Shown piece after piece: positions 51,852 through 63,553 of a DNA stretch of 64,000 nucleotides (its first letter is position 1; every line of letters starts with the position of its first letter). The stretch is from Fermentibacter sp964564435 (lineage in GTDB: Bacteria > Fermentibacterota > Fermentibacteria > Fermentibacterales > Fermentibacteraceae), in assembly GCA_964564435.1 (NCBI GenBank), contig CAZMAT010000001.1, forward strand, positions 1 through 64,000, read 5' to 3'. The position numbers and the translations under genes were made by a program. The notes under the pieces were generated by a model. The model saw nothing but the letters and a program-made list of their open reading frames with translations. It was not told the DNA's origin and searched no databases.

Positions 51852-52577
51852 CTATTCGGGCATCTCCAGATTCGTGTGGACCGCCTGTACGTCGTCGTGC
51901 TCCTCGAGCATCTCGAGCAGCCTCGCGGCCTGCTCGGCCTCCTTCCTGTCCGGCACGACCACGTTGTCGGCCACCTTGGCGGATTCGGCCCCGTCAACAG
52001 CGATGCCGGCCTTCTCGAGGCTCTCCTTGACGATGTAGAGCTGGGCCGGGCTGGTCACGACGATGATGGTGTCATCCTCGGACTGGATGTCCTCGGCACC
52101 GGCCTCGAGCCCGGCCTCCATGACCTTCTCCTCGTCGTACTTCCTTGCATCGACGAAGATCTGGCCGCGGCTGGTGAAGTGGTAGGCGACGCTGTTCTTG
52201 GCTCCCAGCCTGCCGCCTCCGCGCGTGAGCATATGCCTGATCTCGGCGGCAGCCCTGTTCTTGTTGTCGGTGAGGACGTCGATGAGGATGGCCACTCCGC
52301 CGGGGCCGTAGGCCTCGTACTGCATCTCCTCGTAGACCACGCCCTCGATCTCGCCCGTGCCCCTCTTGATGGCCTTCTCGATGTTGTCGGCAGGCATGTT
52401 GCTGGCCTTGGCGGCATCCACGGCCACCCTGAGACGGGCGTTCATGTTGGGGTCGCCGCCGCCTTCGCGCGCCGAAGCCGTGATCTCCTTGACCAGCTTG
52501 CTGAAGAGCGCGCCGCGGACGGCGTCGGCCTTGCCCTTCTTGTGCTTGATGGTGCTCCATTTGTTGTGTCCCGACAT
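51852..52577 (-). CDS. YebC/PmpR-family transcriptional regulator/translation factor
   Basis: A 241-residue protein of the YebC/TACO1 family. N-terminal MSGHNKWSTIKHKKG, RGTGEIEGVVYEEMQYEAYGPGGVAILIDVLTDNKNR and a C-terminal TNLEMPE region are all standard. YebC proteins bind DNA or aid ribosomes through difficult sequence. Position upstream of ruvC is widely conserved. GAGGGAATC precedes the ATG. Confidence 0.97.
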   Translation of the reverse strand: MSGHNKWSTIKHKKGKADAVRGALFSKLVKEITASAREGGGDPNMNARLRVAVDAAKASNMPADNIEKAIKRGTGEIEGVVYEEMQYEAYGPGGVAILIDVLTDNKNRAAAEIRHMLTRGGGRLGAKNSVAYHFTSRGQIFVDARKYDEEKVMEAGLEAGAEDIQSEDDTIIVVTSPAQLYIVKESLEKAGIAVDGAESAKVADNVVVPDRKEAEQAARLLEMLEEHDDVQAVHTNLEMPE

Positions 52578-52611
52578 GATTCCCTCATTTCATTGAAGAT
52601 GGCCGACAAAG

Positions 52612-53301
52612 TCAGGTTTTTGAAGACTGTATTCCGTGACCGGAAAAGCACAGGATCGCCCGTGCATCCGCCAGGGCCGTATATGGCAGCACGAGGCGCG
52701 TTCCTGCAAGCCGCAGGCCGCGCTCGACGGGATCGAAACCCGCTGCTGCGAGAGAGGGTGCGGATGTCTCCGTCACGAGGTCCACGCGGGCCAGGCCGGG
52801 GTTGTCGCGCCTGAGCCCCGCGATCACGACGGCATGGGCAGTCTCGCGGGCCTCGCGCCCGGACATGACACCTCCGGCGAGGCAGCGGACCGGGTGCGGC
52901 TGGCCCTCCATGGTTCCGAGGATGGACGACAGGAGGTAGCCGAATCCGGCGGCCCGGTCGCACGCGAAGGCCGGCAAGGCGGCCGTTGTCGAGTACGGCT
53001 TCGTCTCGACGAATTCCAGGCCTCTCTCGGCCGAAGTGTCCAGTTCCCTGGGAAGCTCGATCCGGGCCGGGCAGTTCTCGTCCCTCACGAGGATGCCTCC
53101 CCCCAAGACCGACACGTCGACCAGCCAGAACGGCAGGTGCAGGGCCGGTTCGGCAGGCGAGGGAAGGACCGACACGGCCACCTTCTCAGGGCAGCCCGAC
53201 TCGAGGCTCCAGACCGAATCGCAGCCGCGGCAGCAGATCAGGATGTCGTCGGGCAGCCCCGTGAGGCCGGTTCCGCAGATCCCGCAGGAGAGGCTGGTCA
53301 T
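52612..53301 (-). CDS. Zinc-ribbon protein, first of a tandem trio
   Basis: A 229-residue protein beginning with a zinc ribbon (CGICGTGL, then CCRGCDSVW). The middle has LHLPFWLVDVSVLGGGILV, a short form of the FYxPFW motif shared with the two neighbours. The C-terminal part ends in LAGTRLVLPYTALADARAILCFSG, similar in place to the second repeat of its neighbours but with no membrane helix. The start at 53301 follows GAGGGAG; the 53322 ATG is less likely. Function unknown. Confidence 0.65.
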   Translation of the reverse strand: MTSLSCGICGTGLTGLPDDILICCRGCDSVWSLESGCPEKVAVSVLPSPAEPALHLPFWLVDVSVLGGGILVRDENCPARIELPRELDTSAERGLEFVETKPYSTTAALPAFACDRAAGFGYLLSSILGTMEGQPHPVRCLAGGVMSGREARETAHAVVIAGLRRDNPGLARVDLVTETSAPSLAAAGFDPVERGLRLAGTRLVLPYTALADARAILCFSGHGIQSSKT

Positions 53302-53308
53302 CTCCCTC

Positions 53309-54364
53309 TCAGACCACGACATCGCTGCCCTTCCTGCTCACGGAGTCGAGCATGTCCATGAGCTTCCAGGTGCCCAGCCCCAGCATCGCGCCTGCCATGA
53401 GCGTGACAGACCCGCAGCCCCGCAGAGCCGAACCACCGTCCAGGGAGGAGAGGACGAAGGGCAGGAAGGCGGCCCAGAGAGCTGCCACGATCGATGCCAG
53501 GATGTTGAGATCGCGCCTCCTGCCGGGAAGGATGCCCCTGACGACCTTCCCTGAAGCTCCATCGAGGACCACCCGGTAGGGTGAGCCGCCGCACTGAAAA
53601 TCGACGACCCACAGAGGGTAGAAGACCAGACGCACGCGGCGGCAGGAGATGGCGTGCCACGTCCACCGCTGCTCGAGCGCTCTCGCCGATCCCCCGGCCA
53701 GCCTGTCGAAGTACCTGTCCGCGCTCGCGACGGCCTGGCTCAGCGGCATCGAAGGGTCGACGAGCACACCCTCTCCGGCCGACCGGGAGTCGAGAACCTC
53801 GAGGTCTCCCGGGAGTTCGTTCCGCTGTATCTCGAGGCCGGTCATCGAGAGCTGGGCGTCCTCCCCCATCGACGGGATGCCCAGGGGCTCCAGGTCGGCG
53901 GCGCTGACGTTCACGCTCCCGAAGACCCTGATCTCGCGAGAGACGGCCTTCGCGCCCTTCCTGATCCTGACGGTCCGGGTCTTCCCGAAGACGGACATGT
54001 TGTCACCGCCCTGCTCGGTGTCGGTGGCCACGGGCAGCTCCTGCTCCTCGAACACCGGCTCCAGCCCGAACGCAAACCCGGTGAGCTGGGCCGAGACATG
54101 CCAGAACGGCACGTAGAAGAGCCTCGGCCTGGCCACCCTCGCCCTGGAGAGCGCTCCGCGCCGTATGCTCGGGCCCTCCAGGAGGCGCCTGACCTCCCTC
54201 AGGGCTCCGGTCCCGTCGATGGCCGAAGGTCTGAGCAGCTTCAGGACTCCGTCGGTCCTCCTGACCCTGGTGCCGCAGTGACGGCATGACCCTTCGACGT
54301 CCCCCTCCCTGAAGTCGAGGAGGCCGCCGCAGGCAGGGCAGGAAAGCGCCCTGGGACCGGTCAC
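53309..54364 (-). CDS. Zinc-ribbon membrane protein, second of a tandem trio
   Basis: A 351-residue protein from GTG 54364 (GTGA overlap). A zinc ribbon with CPACGG and CRHCGTR at residues about 9-36 is followed by a domain with RLFYVPFWHVSAQLTGFAFG, a second similar strand set (RRVRLVFYPLWVVDFQCGGSPYRVVLDGASGKVV), and two C-terminal membrane helices (ILASIVAALWAAFLPFVLSS and VTLMAGAMLGLGTWKL). No catalytic motif is evident. It is clearly related in layout to its neighbours. Confidence 0.7.
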   Translation of the reverse strand: MTGPRALSCPACGGLLDFREGDVEGSCRHCGTRVRRTDGVLKLLRPSAIDGTGALREVRRLLEGPSIRRGALSRARVARPRLFYVPFWHVSAQLTGFAFGLEPVFEEQELPVATDTEQGGDNMSVFGKTRTVRIRKGAKAVSREIRVFGSVNVSAADLEPLGIPSMGEDAQLSMTGLEIQRNELPGDLEVLDSRSAGEGVLVDPSMPLSQAVASADRYFDRLAGGSARALEQRWTWHAISCRRVRLVFYPLWVVDFQCGGSPYRVVLDGASGKVVRGILPGRRRDLNILASIVAALWAAFLPFVLSSLDGGSALRGCGSVTLMAGAMLGLGTWKLMDMLDSVSRKGSDVVV

Positions 54365-55041
54365 CGGAGGATCCTGTAGCGGATGTGGATGGCGCATCCC
54401 GCCATGGATGCGATCATGGAGGCCTCGAGGCCGCCCTGCAGCCCGGCGCCCGCAAGCCTCGCCACCGCGAAGACCGCTCCCGACAGGAGGGAGAGGGCGA
54501 TCAGGGCTTCTATGAAACTGGCCGAAGGCAGTGTGACGGGATTCGATGCCGCTCGTGCGCCGCTGACGGGGAGCCCGCTCACCGCGTCGACGAAGAGCGT
54601 CTCGGGGATCCCCCTGTCGGAGGTCCGGACCCGGAAGAAGGGATGGTAGACGATCGTCGAGGTGTCGGGAACGGAGTCATCCACGCCTTCGACGGCGGGC
54701 GGCATGAGCTGGTCGGGCGAGGCATCGTTCTCCGACAGGACCGTCATGGATGCGGAGGGAGGCCGGTAGCCCTCGAGATCGGGCACGGGCTGCGAGAATG
54801 CAGCCTCGAGGCTCGCACCGGGGATCTCGCGGTAGGGGAAGTAGACCAGTTCGACCGCATCGATGCCGACTCCGGGCAGGAGCCTGCGGAGGGAGTCCTC
54901 GCCGATCGAAGGAGAGGAGATCATCAGGGTCCTGCCCGGGATCTCGAACAGCATGCGTGCGCCGCAGTACGGACATCTCAGGAAGAACTCCCTCCTGAGC
55001 ACCCTGAGCCCGGCGCCGCACTGGCTGCAGGAAGTCCTCAC
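54361..55041 (-). CDS. Zinc-ribbon membrane protein, third of a tandem trio
   Basis: A 226-residue protein from GTG 55041. A zinc ribbon with CSQCG and CPYCG is followed by AVELVYFPYREIPGASLEAAF, then STIVYHPFFRVRTSDRGIPETLFVDAVSGLPV, matching the two motifs of the second trio member, and two terminal membrane helices (FIEALIALSLLSGAVFAVARLA and LEASMIASMAGCAIHI). It is coupled to the glycosyltransferase gene upstream by GTGA. Confidence 0.7.
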   Translation of the reverse strand: MRTSCSQCGAGLRVLRREFFLRCPYCGARMLFEIPGRTLMISSPSIGEDSLRRLLPGVGIDAVELVYFPYREIPGASLEAAFSQPVPDLEGYRPPSASMTVLSENDASPDQLMPPAVEGVDDSVPDTSTIVYHPFFRVRTSDRGIPETLFVDAVSGLPVSGARAASNPVTLPSASFIEALIALSLLSGAVFAVARLAGAGLQGGLEASMIASMAGCAIHIRYRILR

Positions 55042-56170
55042 GCCCCCCCGCCCCTCTTCGCGATCATCTCCCGGAAATACGCCTCGATGTCGTCCAGCAT
55101 CCTGTCGATGGAGAACACTTCCACCACGCGGTTCCTGGCAAGCCTCCCGGCCTCGGCCCTCATCCCGGGATCGCCGGCGAGCCTGGAGACATGTCCCCCT
55201 AGAGCGGCGGCATCGTCCACCGGGAATATCATGCCGTCTGGGCCGACGACCTCCGGCAGGCTGCTGGCGTCGGAGACTATCACGGGCCTCCCGCAGGACA
55301 TCGCTTCGGCGGCCGCGTAGCCGAATCCTTCGTTTGTCGAGGGCATGCAGAGCATGTCTATGGAGTTGTAGCATCCCACCATGTCCTCCACGGGCCCGGT
55401 GAAGATCGTCCTGTCGAGGACACCGGCCTTCGAGGCGGCCTCCTCGGCCTCCATCCTGTGCCGTGGGGAAGGCGCGGGCCCGGCCACGAGCAGTCTCATC
55501 TCGGGGAAGGTCTCCACGAGTCGGGAACATGCCTCGAACAGCACTCCATGCCTCTTCCGGGGAAGGAGCGAGCCCACGATGCCGACGACTAGATCGCCCG
55601 TCCCCAGGCCGGCCGATGCCCTGAACCGGGCCCCTGCCACAGGGTCCGGGACGAACCGCCCGGTGTCGATGCCGTTGTAGATCCTCCGCAGCTTTCCCGC
55701 GGGAAGCCACCAGTTTTTCGACAGTATGCTGTTTTTCGTGGAGTCGCTGTTCACCATGACGCCGTCCACCAGGCGGCTGTAGGAGATCCTGTACCTGAGG
55801 CTGTTCTTGAAGCCGTAGTCGCTGCCCCTGCGGCGGATGAAGACCACTCCCTTCATCCTCGCGGCGATCCCGAGGCTCCTGACCTCGCGGTCGAGGTTGC
55901 AGCAGGCCACCTGCGTCCCGTGCCTGTCGAAGAGGGATGCCGCCCTGAGGACCGACAGGGGGCTGAAGTCGCCCCGGATGGGGATCGCCTCGACACGGAT
56001 GCCGCCCCCAGCCAGGGCCCTCTCTTCCAGTGAGCTTCCCGGCCGGCAGACCAGGATGACATCGTGTCCCCTCCCGGCCAGCCCGGTTGCGGCGGTGAGG
56101 CTCCAGTTCTCGCCGCCTCCCCAGGTCGTCATCGAGTTGCTGATGACGATGCGCATGGGCCCGGCCGGGC

Positions 56171-56174
<4 letters not shown>
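55038..56174 (-). CDS. Family 4 glycosyltransferase
   Basis: A 378-residue GT-B enzyme: WGGGENWSLTAATGLAGRGHDV near the start, VVGIVGSLLPRKRHGVLFEACSRL at the second domain, and the donor motif STNEGFGYAAAEAMSCGRPVIVSDASSLPEVV. It transfers an activated sugar, probably to a surface glycan. The start at 56174 overlaps the metH stop; an ATG at 56156 is another possibility. Confidence 0.93.
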
Positions 56175-58539
<2,365 letters not shown>

Positions 58540-58555
<16 letters not shown>

Positions 58556-59142
58556 CCGATCACCCCCGATACCGTCTTCCGCGGCACCATCATGCCGGAA
58601 GCCTCCACCCGGACCCCCAGCGAGGGGAACCGCTCCGCGAACCAGCGCTGGCAACCCAGGGAGAAATCGCCGTAGCCCGGGCTGAACCTCTGGAGCGCCC
58701 TGGCCCCGGCCGACGATGCGAGCGCGGCCTCGCGGCGCTGTATCCACCTGGCGCAGGCCTCTGCGGCTTCGGACGCCGCGGCGTCGAGCACCACCTGCAT
58801 GGAAGGGGTGCCTGCGAGCCTGTCTATCTCGTCGTCCACCCCGGACCCGAGCGTCGCAAGGAATATGGTGCAGGCCGTGCAGCCCTCGAGACGGGCTGCC
58901 AGGCCGGCGCTCTCGAATCGCACATCGCGGAGCCCCACGCCAGAGGCCGACACGTCGACTACATCCATGTGCTCGCACGCGCACGCCGGCTCCATCAGAC
59001 CACGGATCCTCCCCACGGCCTCAGCGGCGCGCACGGCCCAGTCTCCGGCGGGCATCCCGGGTCTGTAGCCGAGCCGGAGGAGGACCATGCGGGCCGTGAG
59101 CAGGGGCTCCGGCCGCTCAGCAGAGCAGTGATTCGACGACAT
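58540..59142 (-). CDS. Stand-alone MetH activation-domain-like protein
   Basis: A 200-residue protein. The C-terminal part (RFSPGYGDFSLGCQRWFAERFPSLGVRVEASGMMVPRKTVSGVIGW) matches the reactivation domain of MetH, where RxSxGY-type and YxPxK-like elements bind SAM. The N-terminal part has VFLATLGSGVDDEIDRLAG-like features. It should remethylate cob(II)alamin on the MetH encoded next to it. The start is uncertain: ATG 59142 or the later ATG 59088. Confidence 0.82.
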
Positions 59143-60952
59143 CGTAGCCGTTGAGGGCGGGCATGATGCAGACTCCGTCGACACCCATGTCCTTCAACCC
59201 CTCGAGGACGCCCTTCGCGAACGAGAGTCCGGCGGCAGCCTCGGCCTCGTCCCCTCCGGCGCTCCTCATCGACTCCAGGAGTTCAGCAGGGATGCTCATC
59301 CCGGGCACCTCGTTCGCGAGGTAGTCCAGGCCTCCTGCGGTCAGCACGGGCATAAGCCCGGCGATCACAGGGAGACCGTGCTTCCTGAGCTCCGCATGGA
59401 AAAGGGCGAAGGCTTCCAGGTCGAAGACCGGCTGGGTCTGCACGAAGCCCAGGCCGGACCTGGTCTTGCGCTCCAGGGCGGCGAGCTCCCGCGCATGATC
59501 GGCCGGCGAAGACGGCACCCCGGCTCCGCAGAAGATCCCGGCCGGGCCGTTCAGCCTGCTCCCGAGGATGTCGCGGCCCCTGTTCAGGGAGTCCACCATC
59601 CTTATCAGGCCCTCGGAACGGACATCGTAGACGGCTGTGGCGAACGGATAGTCGCCGATGCTGGGAGGGTCGCCGGAGAGCGCGAGGATGTTCCGCAAAC
59701 CCGTCGCGGAGAGCCCGAGCAGGTCGGACTGCAGGGCGAGGATGTTCTTGTCGCGGCAGGTGGCGTGGATCACGACCTCCAGATTGAGATCCCTCCGCAC
59801 TATCGACGCGAAGGCGGAGGGGGACATGCGGAGCCTGGCCATCGGGCCGTCCGAAACGTTCACGGCGTCCACCCCCAGGCCCTTGAGCTTCCGGAGCCTC
59901 TCCAGCAGCTTCCTCGCGTCCGGTCCCCTGGGAGGGTCGACCTCGACGCTCGTGACGAAGCGCCTGCCGAGCATGCTCTTGAGCGTGGTCTCCACGACCG
60001 GGGGCACCGCTTCCGCGGGATCGACATGCGAGAGCTGCACGCTCACGCGCCTGCGTATCCCGGGGGTCGCGCCACGCACGGCTCCGGCGACCGCCGAGAC
60101 ATGCTCGGGCGTAGTGCCGCAGCATCCCCCCACTATCGAGCATCCCGCGGCCACCATCCGGGACGAATAGAAGCCGATGTGCCCGGGGTTGCGCGGGTAT
60201 GTGAACCTCCCGCCCTCGAACCTCGCGACTCCTGCGTTGGGCATCGCGCAGACCGGCTTGCCGGTGGCCTGAGCTATCTTCTGGATCACCTTCAGCATGT
60301 CCATGGGTCCGGTGCCGCAGTTGACCCCCACGACATCGGCCTGGAGCTCGTCCAGAGCGTGCCCGGCGTGCAGGGGATGGAGCCCCCCGATCGTCAGTCC
60401 GCCCTCGAGGAAGGTGAGCATGGCCACGGACGGGGCCCCTCCCGCGGCATCCAGCGCATCCAGCGCTGCAGCGAGCTCGCGCGGGTCGTTGAACGTCTCG
60501 AAGACCACGAGATCGACCCCGGCGCCCAGCAGAGCCCTGAGCTGCACCCCGAAGGCATGCTCCATCGTCTCCGGGGCCAGATCGTCGAGCGCCTCGGCCG
60601 GCCTCGAGATCGGGCCGACCGAGCCGGCCACCATGGCCCCGCCCGAAGCGGCCCGGGCGATCTCCACTCCGGCCCTGTTTATCTCTGCCGTCGCCGAGCC
60701 CAGTCCGAAGTATTTCTCGAGCACCACCGGGTTCGCACCGAAGGTGTTGGTGGTGATGACCTCGGCACCAGCGAGGACGTAGTCCCTGTGGATGCCTCCC
60801 ACGAGGCCCGGATTCGTGAGGTTGAGCTCGTCGTAGCAGCTCCCGCCCGCAGCCCCGCGCTGGTAGAGCAGCGTCCCCATCGCCCCGTCGAAGACGATGG
60901 CGCGTCTTTCCGCGAGCCTGTCGAGGAATCCGCCCAAGCCGTCCTCCGTCAT
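59117..60952 (-). CDS. Bifunctional homocysteine S-methyltransferase / methylenetetrahydrofolate reductase
   Basis: A 611-residue fusion like YitJ. Residues 1-300 form the zinc homocysteine methyltransferase (VFDGAMGTLL, NTFGANPVVL, VGVNCGTGP, VGGCCGTTPEH). Residues about 315-610 form a MetF-type flavin barrel (VTSVEVDPPRGPDARKL, VNVSDGP, VIHATCRDKN, NILALSGDPP, GLGFVQTQPVFD). The reductase makes methyl-THF for the neighbouring MetH. It is first in the cluster; a terminator separates it from the aquaporin gene. Confidence 0.95.
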   Translation of the reverse strand: MTEDGLGGFLDRLAERRAIVFDGAMGTLLYQRGAAGGSCYDELNLTNPGLVGGIHRDYVLAGAEVITTNTFGANPVVLEKYFGLGSATAEINRAGVEIARAASGGAMVAGSVGPISRPAEALDDLAPETMEHAFGVQLRALLGAGVDLVVFETFNDPRELAAALDALDAAGGAPSVAMLTFLEGGLTIGGLHPLHAGHALDELQADVVGVNCGTGPMDMLKVIQKIAQATGKPVCAMPNAGVARFEGGRFTYPRNPGHIGFYSSRMVAAGCSIVGGCCGTTPEHVSAVAGAVRGATPGIRRRVSVQLSHVDPAEAVPPVVETTLKSMLGRRFVTSVEVDPPRGPDARKLLERLRKLKGLGVDAVNVSDGPMARLRMSPSAFASIVRRDLNLEVVIHATCRDKNILALQSDLLGLSATGLRNILALSGDPPSIGDYPFATAVYDVRSEGLIRMVDSLNRGRDILGSRLNGPAGIFCGAGVPSSPADHARELAALERKTRSGLGFVQTQPVFDLEAFALFHAELRKHGLPVIAGLMPVLTAGGLDYLANEVPGMSIPAELLESMRSAGGDEAEAAAGLSFAKGVLEGLKDMGVDGVCIMPALNGYDVVESLLC

Positions 60953-61052
60953 CGTGTTGCCCTGTTCCGGCTCCCGGCCTTCCGGACGATACCCGGCTTT
61001 ATGTGCATCGCCGCGTACCTCCGCAAGCCTGCCCGGGGGAAGGCATGCAGAA

Positions 61053-61080
61053 AGGTCCGGGCCGCGGACGGCCCGGACCT
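61053..61080 (-). terminator. Rho-independent terminator after the aquaporin gene
   Basis: AGGTCCGGGCCG and CGGCCCGGACCT form a perfect 12-bp stem with a 4-base loop, followed on the minus strand by TTTCTG. It closes the aquaporin unit before the methionine cluster. Confidence 0.82.
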
Positions 61081-61104
61081 GCTTCTACCTGGAGAGGAGC
61101 GCCG

Positions 61105-61800
61105 CTACTTCTCGGCCCTGCCCCCCACGAACCTGTAGACGAACGCACCTGCCAGAGCGCCGATGATGGGTGCGACCCAGAACAGCCAGAGCTGCTCGAG
61201 GGCCCACGTGCCCTGGAAGATGGCGACTCCGGTGCTGCGCGCGGGGTTCACCGAGGTGTTCGTCACGGGGATGCTGATCAGGTGGATCAGCGTCAGCGCG
61301 AGGCCGATCGCGAGAGGCGCGAACCCCTGGGGCGCCCGCTTGTCGGTAGCGCCCATGATGACCAGCAGGAACATCATGGTCATCACCACCTCGCAGATGA
61401 GCGCGGCCCCCATGGAATACCCCCCGGGCGAGTGGGCGGCGAAGCCGTTCGACGCGAAACCCTCGGTGACGTCGAATCCCGCGGTCCTGCTCGCTATCAG
61501 GAAGAGCACGCCGCCGGCCGCAATCGCACCGAGAACCTGCGATACGATGTAGGGGAGGAGATCCTTCGCAGGGAATCGCCCGCCGGCCCAGAGCCCGATC
61601 GACACCGCCGGATTCAGGTGGCATCCCGAGATGTGGCCTATGGCATAGGCCATGGTGACGACTGTCAGGCCGAACGCCAGCGCTACGCCGAGGTATCCGA
61701 TGCCGCCCCCGGGGCCGCTGGTCGCGGCCAGCACGGCGCTGCCGCAGCCGCCCAGGACCAGCCAGAAGGTCCCGAAGAACTCCGCACCCAGCTTCTTCAT
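61105..61800 (-). CDS. aqpZ: Aquaporin Z-type water channel
   Basis: A 231-residue MIP-family channel with six helices and both half-helices: SGCHLNPAVSIG and NTSVNPARSTG. The residues near them (H of IPVTN region, R of NPAR) and the N-terminal KKLGAEFFGTFWLVLGGCGSAVLAA match AqpZ, a water channel rather than a glycerol facilitator. GATGGAGGGAGCATC precedes the ATG. Confidence 0.96.
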   Translation of the reverse strand: MKKLGAEFFGTFWLVLGGCGSAVLAATSGPGGGIGYLGVALAFGLTVVTMAYAIGHISGCHLNPAVSIGLWAGGRFPAKDLLPYIVSQVLGAIAAGGVLFLIASRTAGFDVTEGFASNGFAAHSPGGYSMGAALICEVVMTMMFLLVIMGATDKRAPQGFAPLAIGLALTLIHLISIPVTNTSVNPARSTGVAIFQGTWALEQLWLFWVAPIIGALAGAFVYRFVGGRAEK

Positions 61801-61834
61801 GATGCTCCCTCCATCTCCACAGTGGGCGGGTATG

Positions 61835-62215
61835 CTATCTGAGCTGCGGCCAGCCCTTGTTCCCGCTGCCTATGTGCAGAACCCCGTAGAGGATCAGCAT
61901 GGACAGCACGACGCCGGAGAGGACCGCGAAGCCGGTGCCACCTGCCATGATCTCCAGGACGACCTTCACCGCGCTGATGATCAGGAGGCCCCAGAAGCCC
62001 CACTTCCTCCACCGGAATATCGCCATGACGCAAATGAGGCTCGCAACGGCCAGCCCGATCATGATCGGGAAGTACCAGCCGAAGGGCTCGCCCACGTCGC
62101 CGAACCACTCCACCATGTTGCATCCCGTGTAGGTCAGGATCAGGACGAGGTTCCACAGCAGCAGCAGGAGCAGCCAGACAGTCAGGCAGCCGTGTCTTCC
62201 GTTCTCCCCGGCCAT
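61835..62215 (-). CDS. Small four-helix membrane protein
   Basis: A 126-residue protein with four hydrophobic segments (LTVWLLLLLLWNLVLILTY, WYFPIMIGLAVASLICVMAI, WGFWGLLIISAVKVVLEIM, GFAVLSGVVLSMLILYGVLHI). The WRKWGFWGL turn is typical of a family of small bacterial membrane proteins of unknown role. The start at 62215 is supported by AAGGAGAGATCG; 62254 would add a charged tail. Confidence 0.68.
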   Translation of the reverse strand: MAGENGRHGCLTVWLLLLLLWNLVLILTYTGCNMVEWFGDVGEPFGWYFPIMIGLAVASLICVMAIFRWRKWGFWGLLIISAVKVVLEIMAGGTGFAVLSGVVLSMLILYGVLHIGSGNKGWPQLR

Positions 62216-62341
62216 CGATCTCTCCTTTCGAGACGGTTGTGATCGAAAGAGCATCGCGGCCTGTCACCCGGCTTCACGGGGATGCAGGAGCCGGGATGGC
62301 GGGCCCATCCTGATTCAACATCGACCCGCACCCGTGCGGTG

Positions 62342-62569
62342 TCAAGAACACGCCTGGCCGCCCTTCCGTGGATCATCTCCGCGGAAGCCGCCGTCCCGTC
62401 CCCCGGGGATGTCACGGCGCCCTGGCGAACGGTTCGCCCGGTTCAAGAGGAAGGCCGCTACAGCGACCGCGATGGCCGCCGAGAGCACCAGGAACCCGGC
62501 CGCTCCGCCCGGACCCCGATGGTCCGCAACCCGTTCCGGTGACTCCCGGGGGTATTCACCTCTCTTCAC
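62342..62569 (-). CDS. Short single-helix membrane protein (tentative)
   Basis: A 75-residue frame with one clear membrane helix (GGAAGFLVLSAAIAVAVAAFLL) flanked by polar, arginine- and glycine-rich ends. GTG 62569 lies seven bases after GGGAG and five bases beyond the cupin stop. It could be a real coupled small gene or chance. Confidence 0.4.
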   Translation of the reverse strand: MKRGEYPRESPERVADHRGPGGAAGFLVLSAAIAVAVAAFLLNRANRSPGRRDIPGGRDGGFRGDDPRKGGQACS

Positions 62570-62573
62570 CTCG

Positions 62574-62903
62574 CTACTCCCTTATCATCACCAGCAGCAT
62601 CTTGAAGCGTACCACGGCGAAGAGCGAGTGCGGCCTGCCCGCGGGCATGACGATGAATTCGCCGGTGCTCACCCTGTGCGGGATACCGTCGATGCTCACG
62701 TCGGCCTCTCCCTCGAGCACGTCCACGATCGCGTCGAAGGGGGCGGTGTGCTCGCTGAGCCCCTGCCCGGCGTCGAAGGCGAACACGGTCACGGTGCCCG
62801 CCTTTTTCCTGACCAGCTCGCGGCTGACGACCGATCCCTCCTGATACACCACGAGGCCGGCCAGCCTCGTCACGGGAACGATCCCGCCCTCTCCATCGCC
62901 CAT
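62574..62903 (-). CDS. Cupin-domain protein
   Basis: A 109-residue single cupin. The conserved loop is present: LSEHTAPFDAIVDVLEGEADVSIDG (one histidine and the glycine run), then STGEFIVMPAGRPHSLFAV (GxxxxxPxGxxH). The first motif retains only part of the usual metal ligands. Small cupins act as sensors, isomerases or stabilising proteins. GGAGGAGACCGAT precedes the ATG. Confidence 0.87.
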   Translation of the reverse strand: MGDGEGGIVPVTRLAGLVVYQEGSVVSRELVRKKAGTVTVFAFDAGQGLSEHTAPFDAIVDVLEGEADVSIDGIPHRVSTGEFIVMPAGRPHSLFAVVRFKMLLVMIRE

Positions 62904-62941
62904 ATCGGTCTCCTCCCGTCGAATGGAACCATCAGGACGCC

Positions 62942-63553
62942 TCAGTCCTCCAGGAAGGCTGCAGGCTCCTCCCAGCGGGCGCCGAAAACGAACCTCGAGA
63001 GCGGATTCCTCGTCCTCGGCTCCAGATCCCGCGAGGCGACATCCGCGGGAAGCCCGCCGGGATCTCCGAGCCGGCCGACGGCCAGCCCGGTTATGGCGTC
63101 GAAGCCCTCCGGGATGCCGAACAGCTCTCGCGCCCTGCCGGGGAGGATGCCTGACATCTGGTGCACGAACAGACCCCGCGAGGTCGCCTCGACAAGGAGG
63201 TTGGCCGATGCGAGGCCGAGGTCGTGCAGGGCTGTGCCGTTCTCCCTGCCGTTGCGCGAGAAGCGGCGGGATGCGACGCCGAGGGCCAGCACCGGGGCGA
63301 AGGCCGCCCAGACCCTGTTGCCTTCGACGAGGCATGACAGCACCTTCCCGAAAAGCTCGGAGTCCGCCCGCCTGGCAACGATGTATCTCCAGGGCTGTTC
63401 GTTGTATGCCGAAGGCGCCCATCTTGCGGCCTCGAACAGGGATTCCAGGTCGGCATCGGACACCGGCCCGGAGTCGAACGCATACGGGCTCCACCGCTCC
63501 GAGAGGCATTCATGGATCTGATGATCAGTCGACGCCTTCTTCCTCGGGTTCAT
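62942..63553 (-). CDS. Nitroreductase-family flavoprotein
   Basis: A 203-residue protein of the nitroreductase fold. SERWSPYAFDSGPVSDADLESLFEAARWAPSAYNEQPWRYIVARR is the FMN-binding opening and GTALHDLGLASANLLVEATSRGL the second helix. The R/S-P-S pattern matches FMN contacts. The family reduces nitro or quinone compounds, or activates other substrates. It overlaps the SPFH gene by ATGA. Confidence 0.9.
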   Translation of the reverse strand: MNPRKKASTDHQIHECLSERWSPYAFDSGPVSDADLESLFEAARWAPSAYNEQPWRYIVARRADSELFGKVLSCLVEGNRVWAAFAPVLALGVASRRFSRNGRENGTALHDLGLASANLLVEATSRGLFVHQMSGILPGRARELFGIPEGFDAITGLAVGRLGDPGGLPADVASRDLEPRTRNPLSRFVFGARWEEPAAFLED

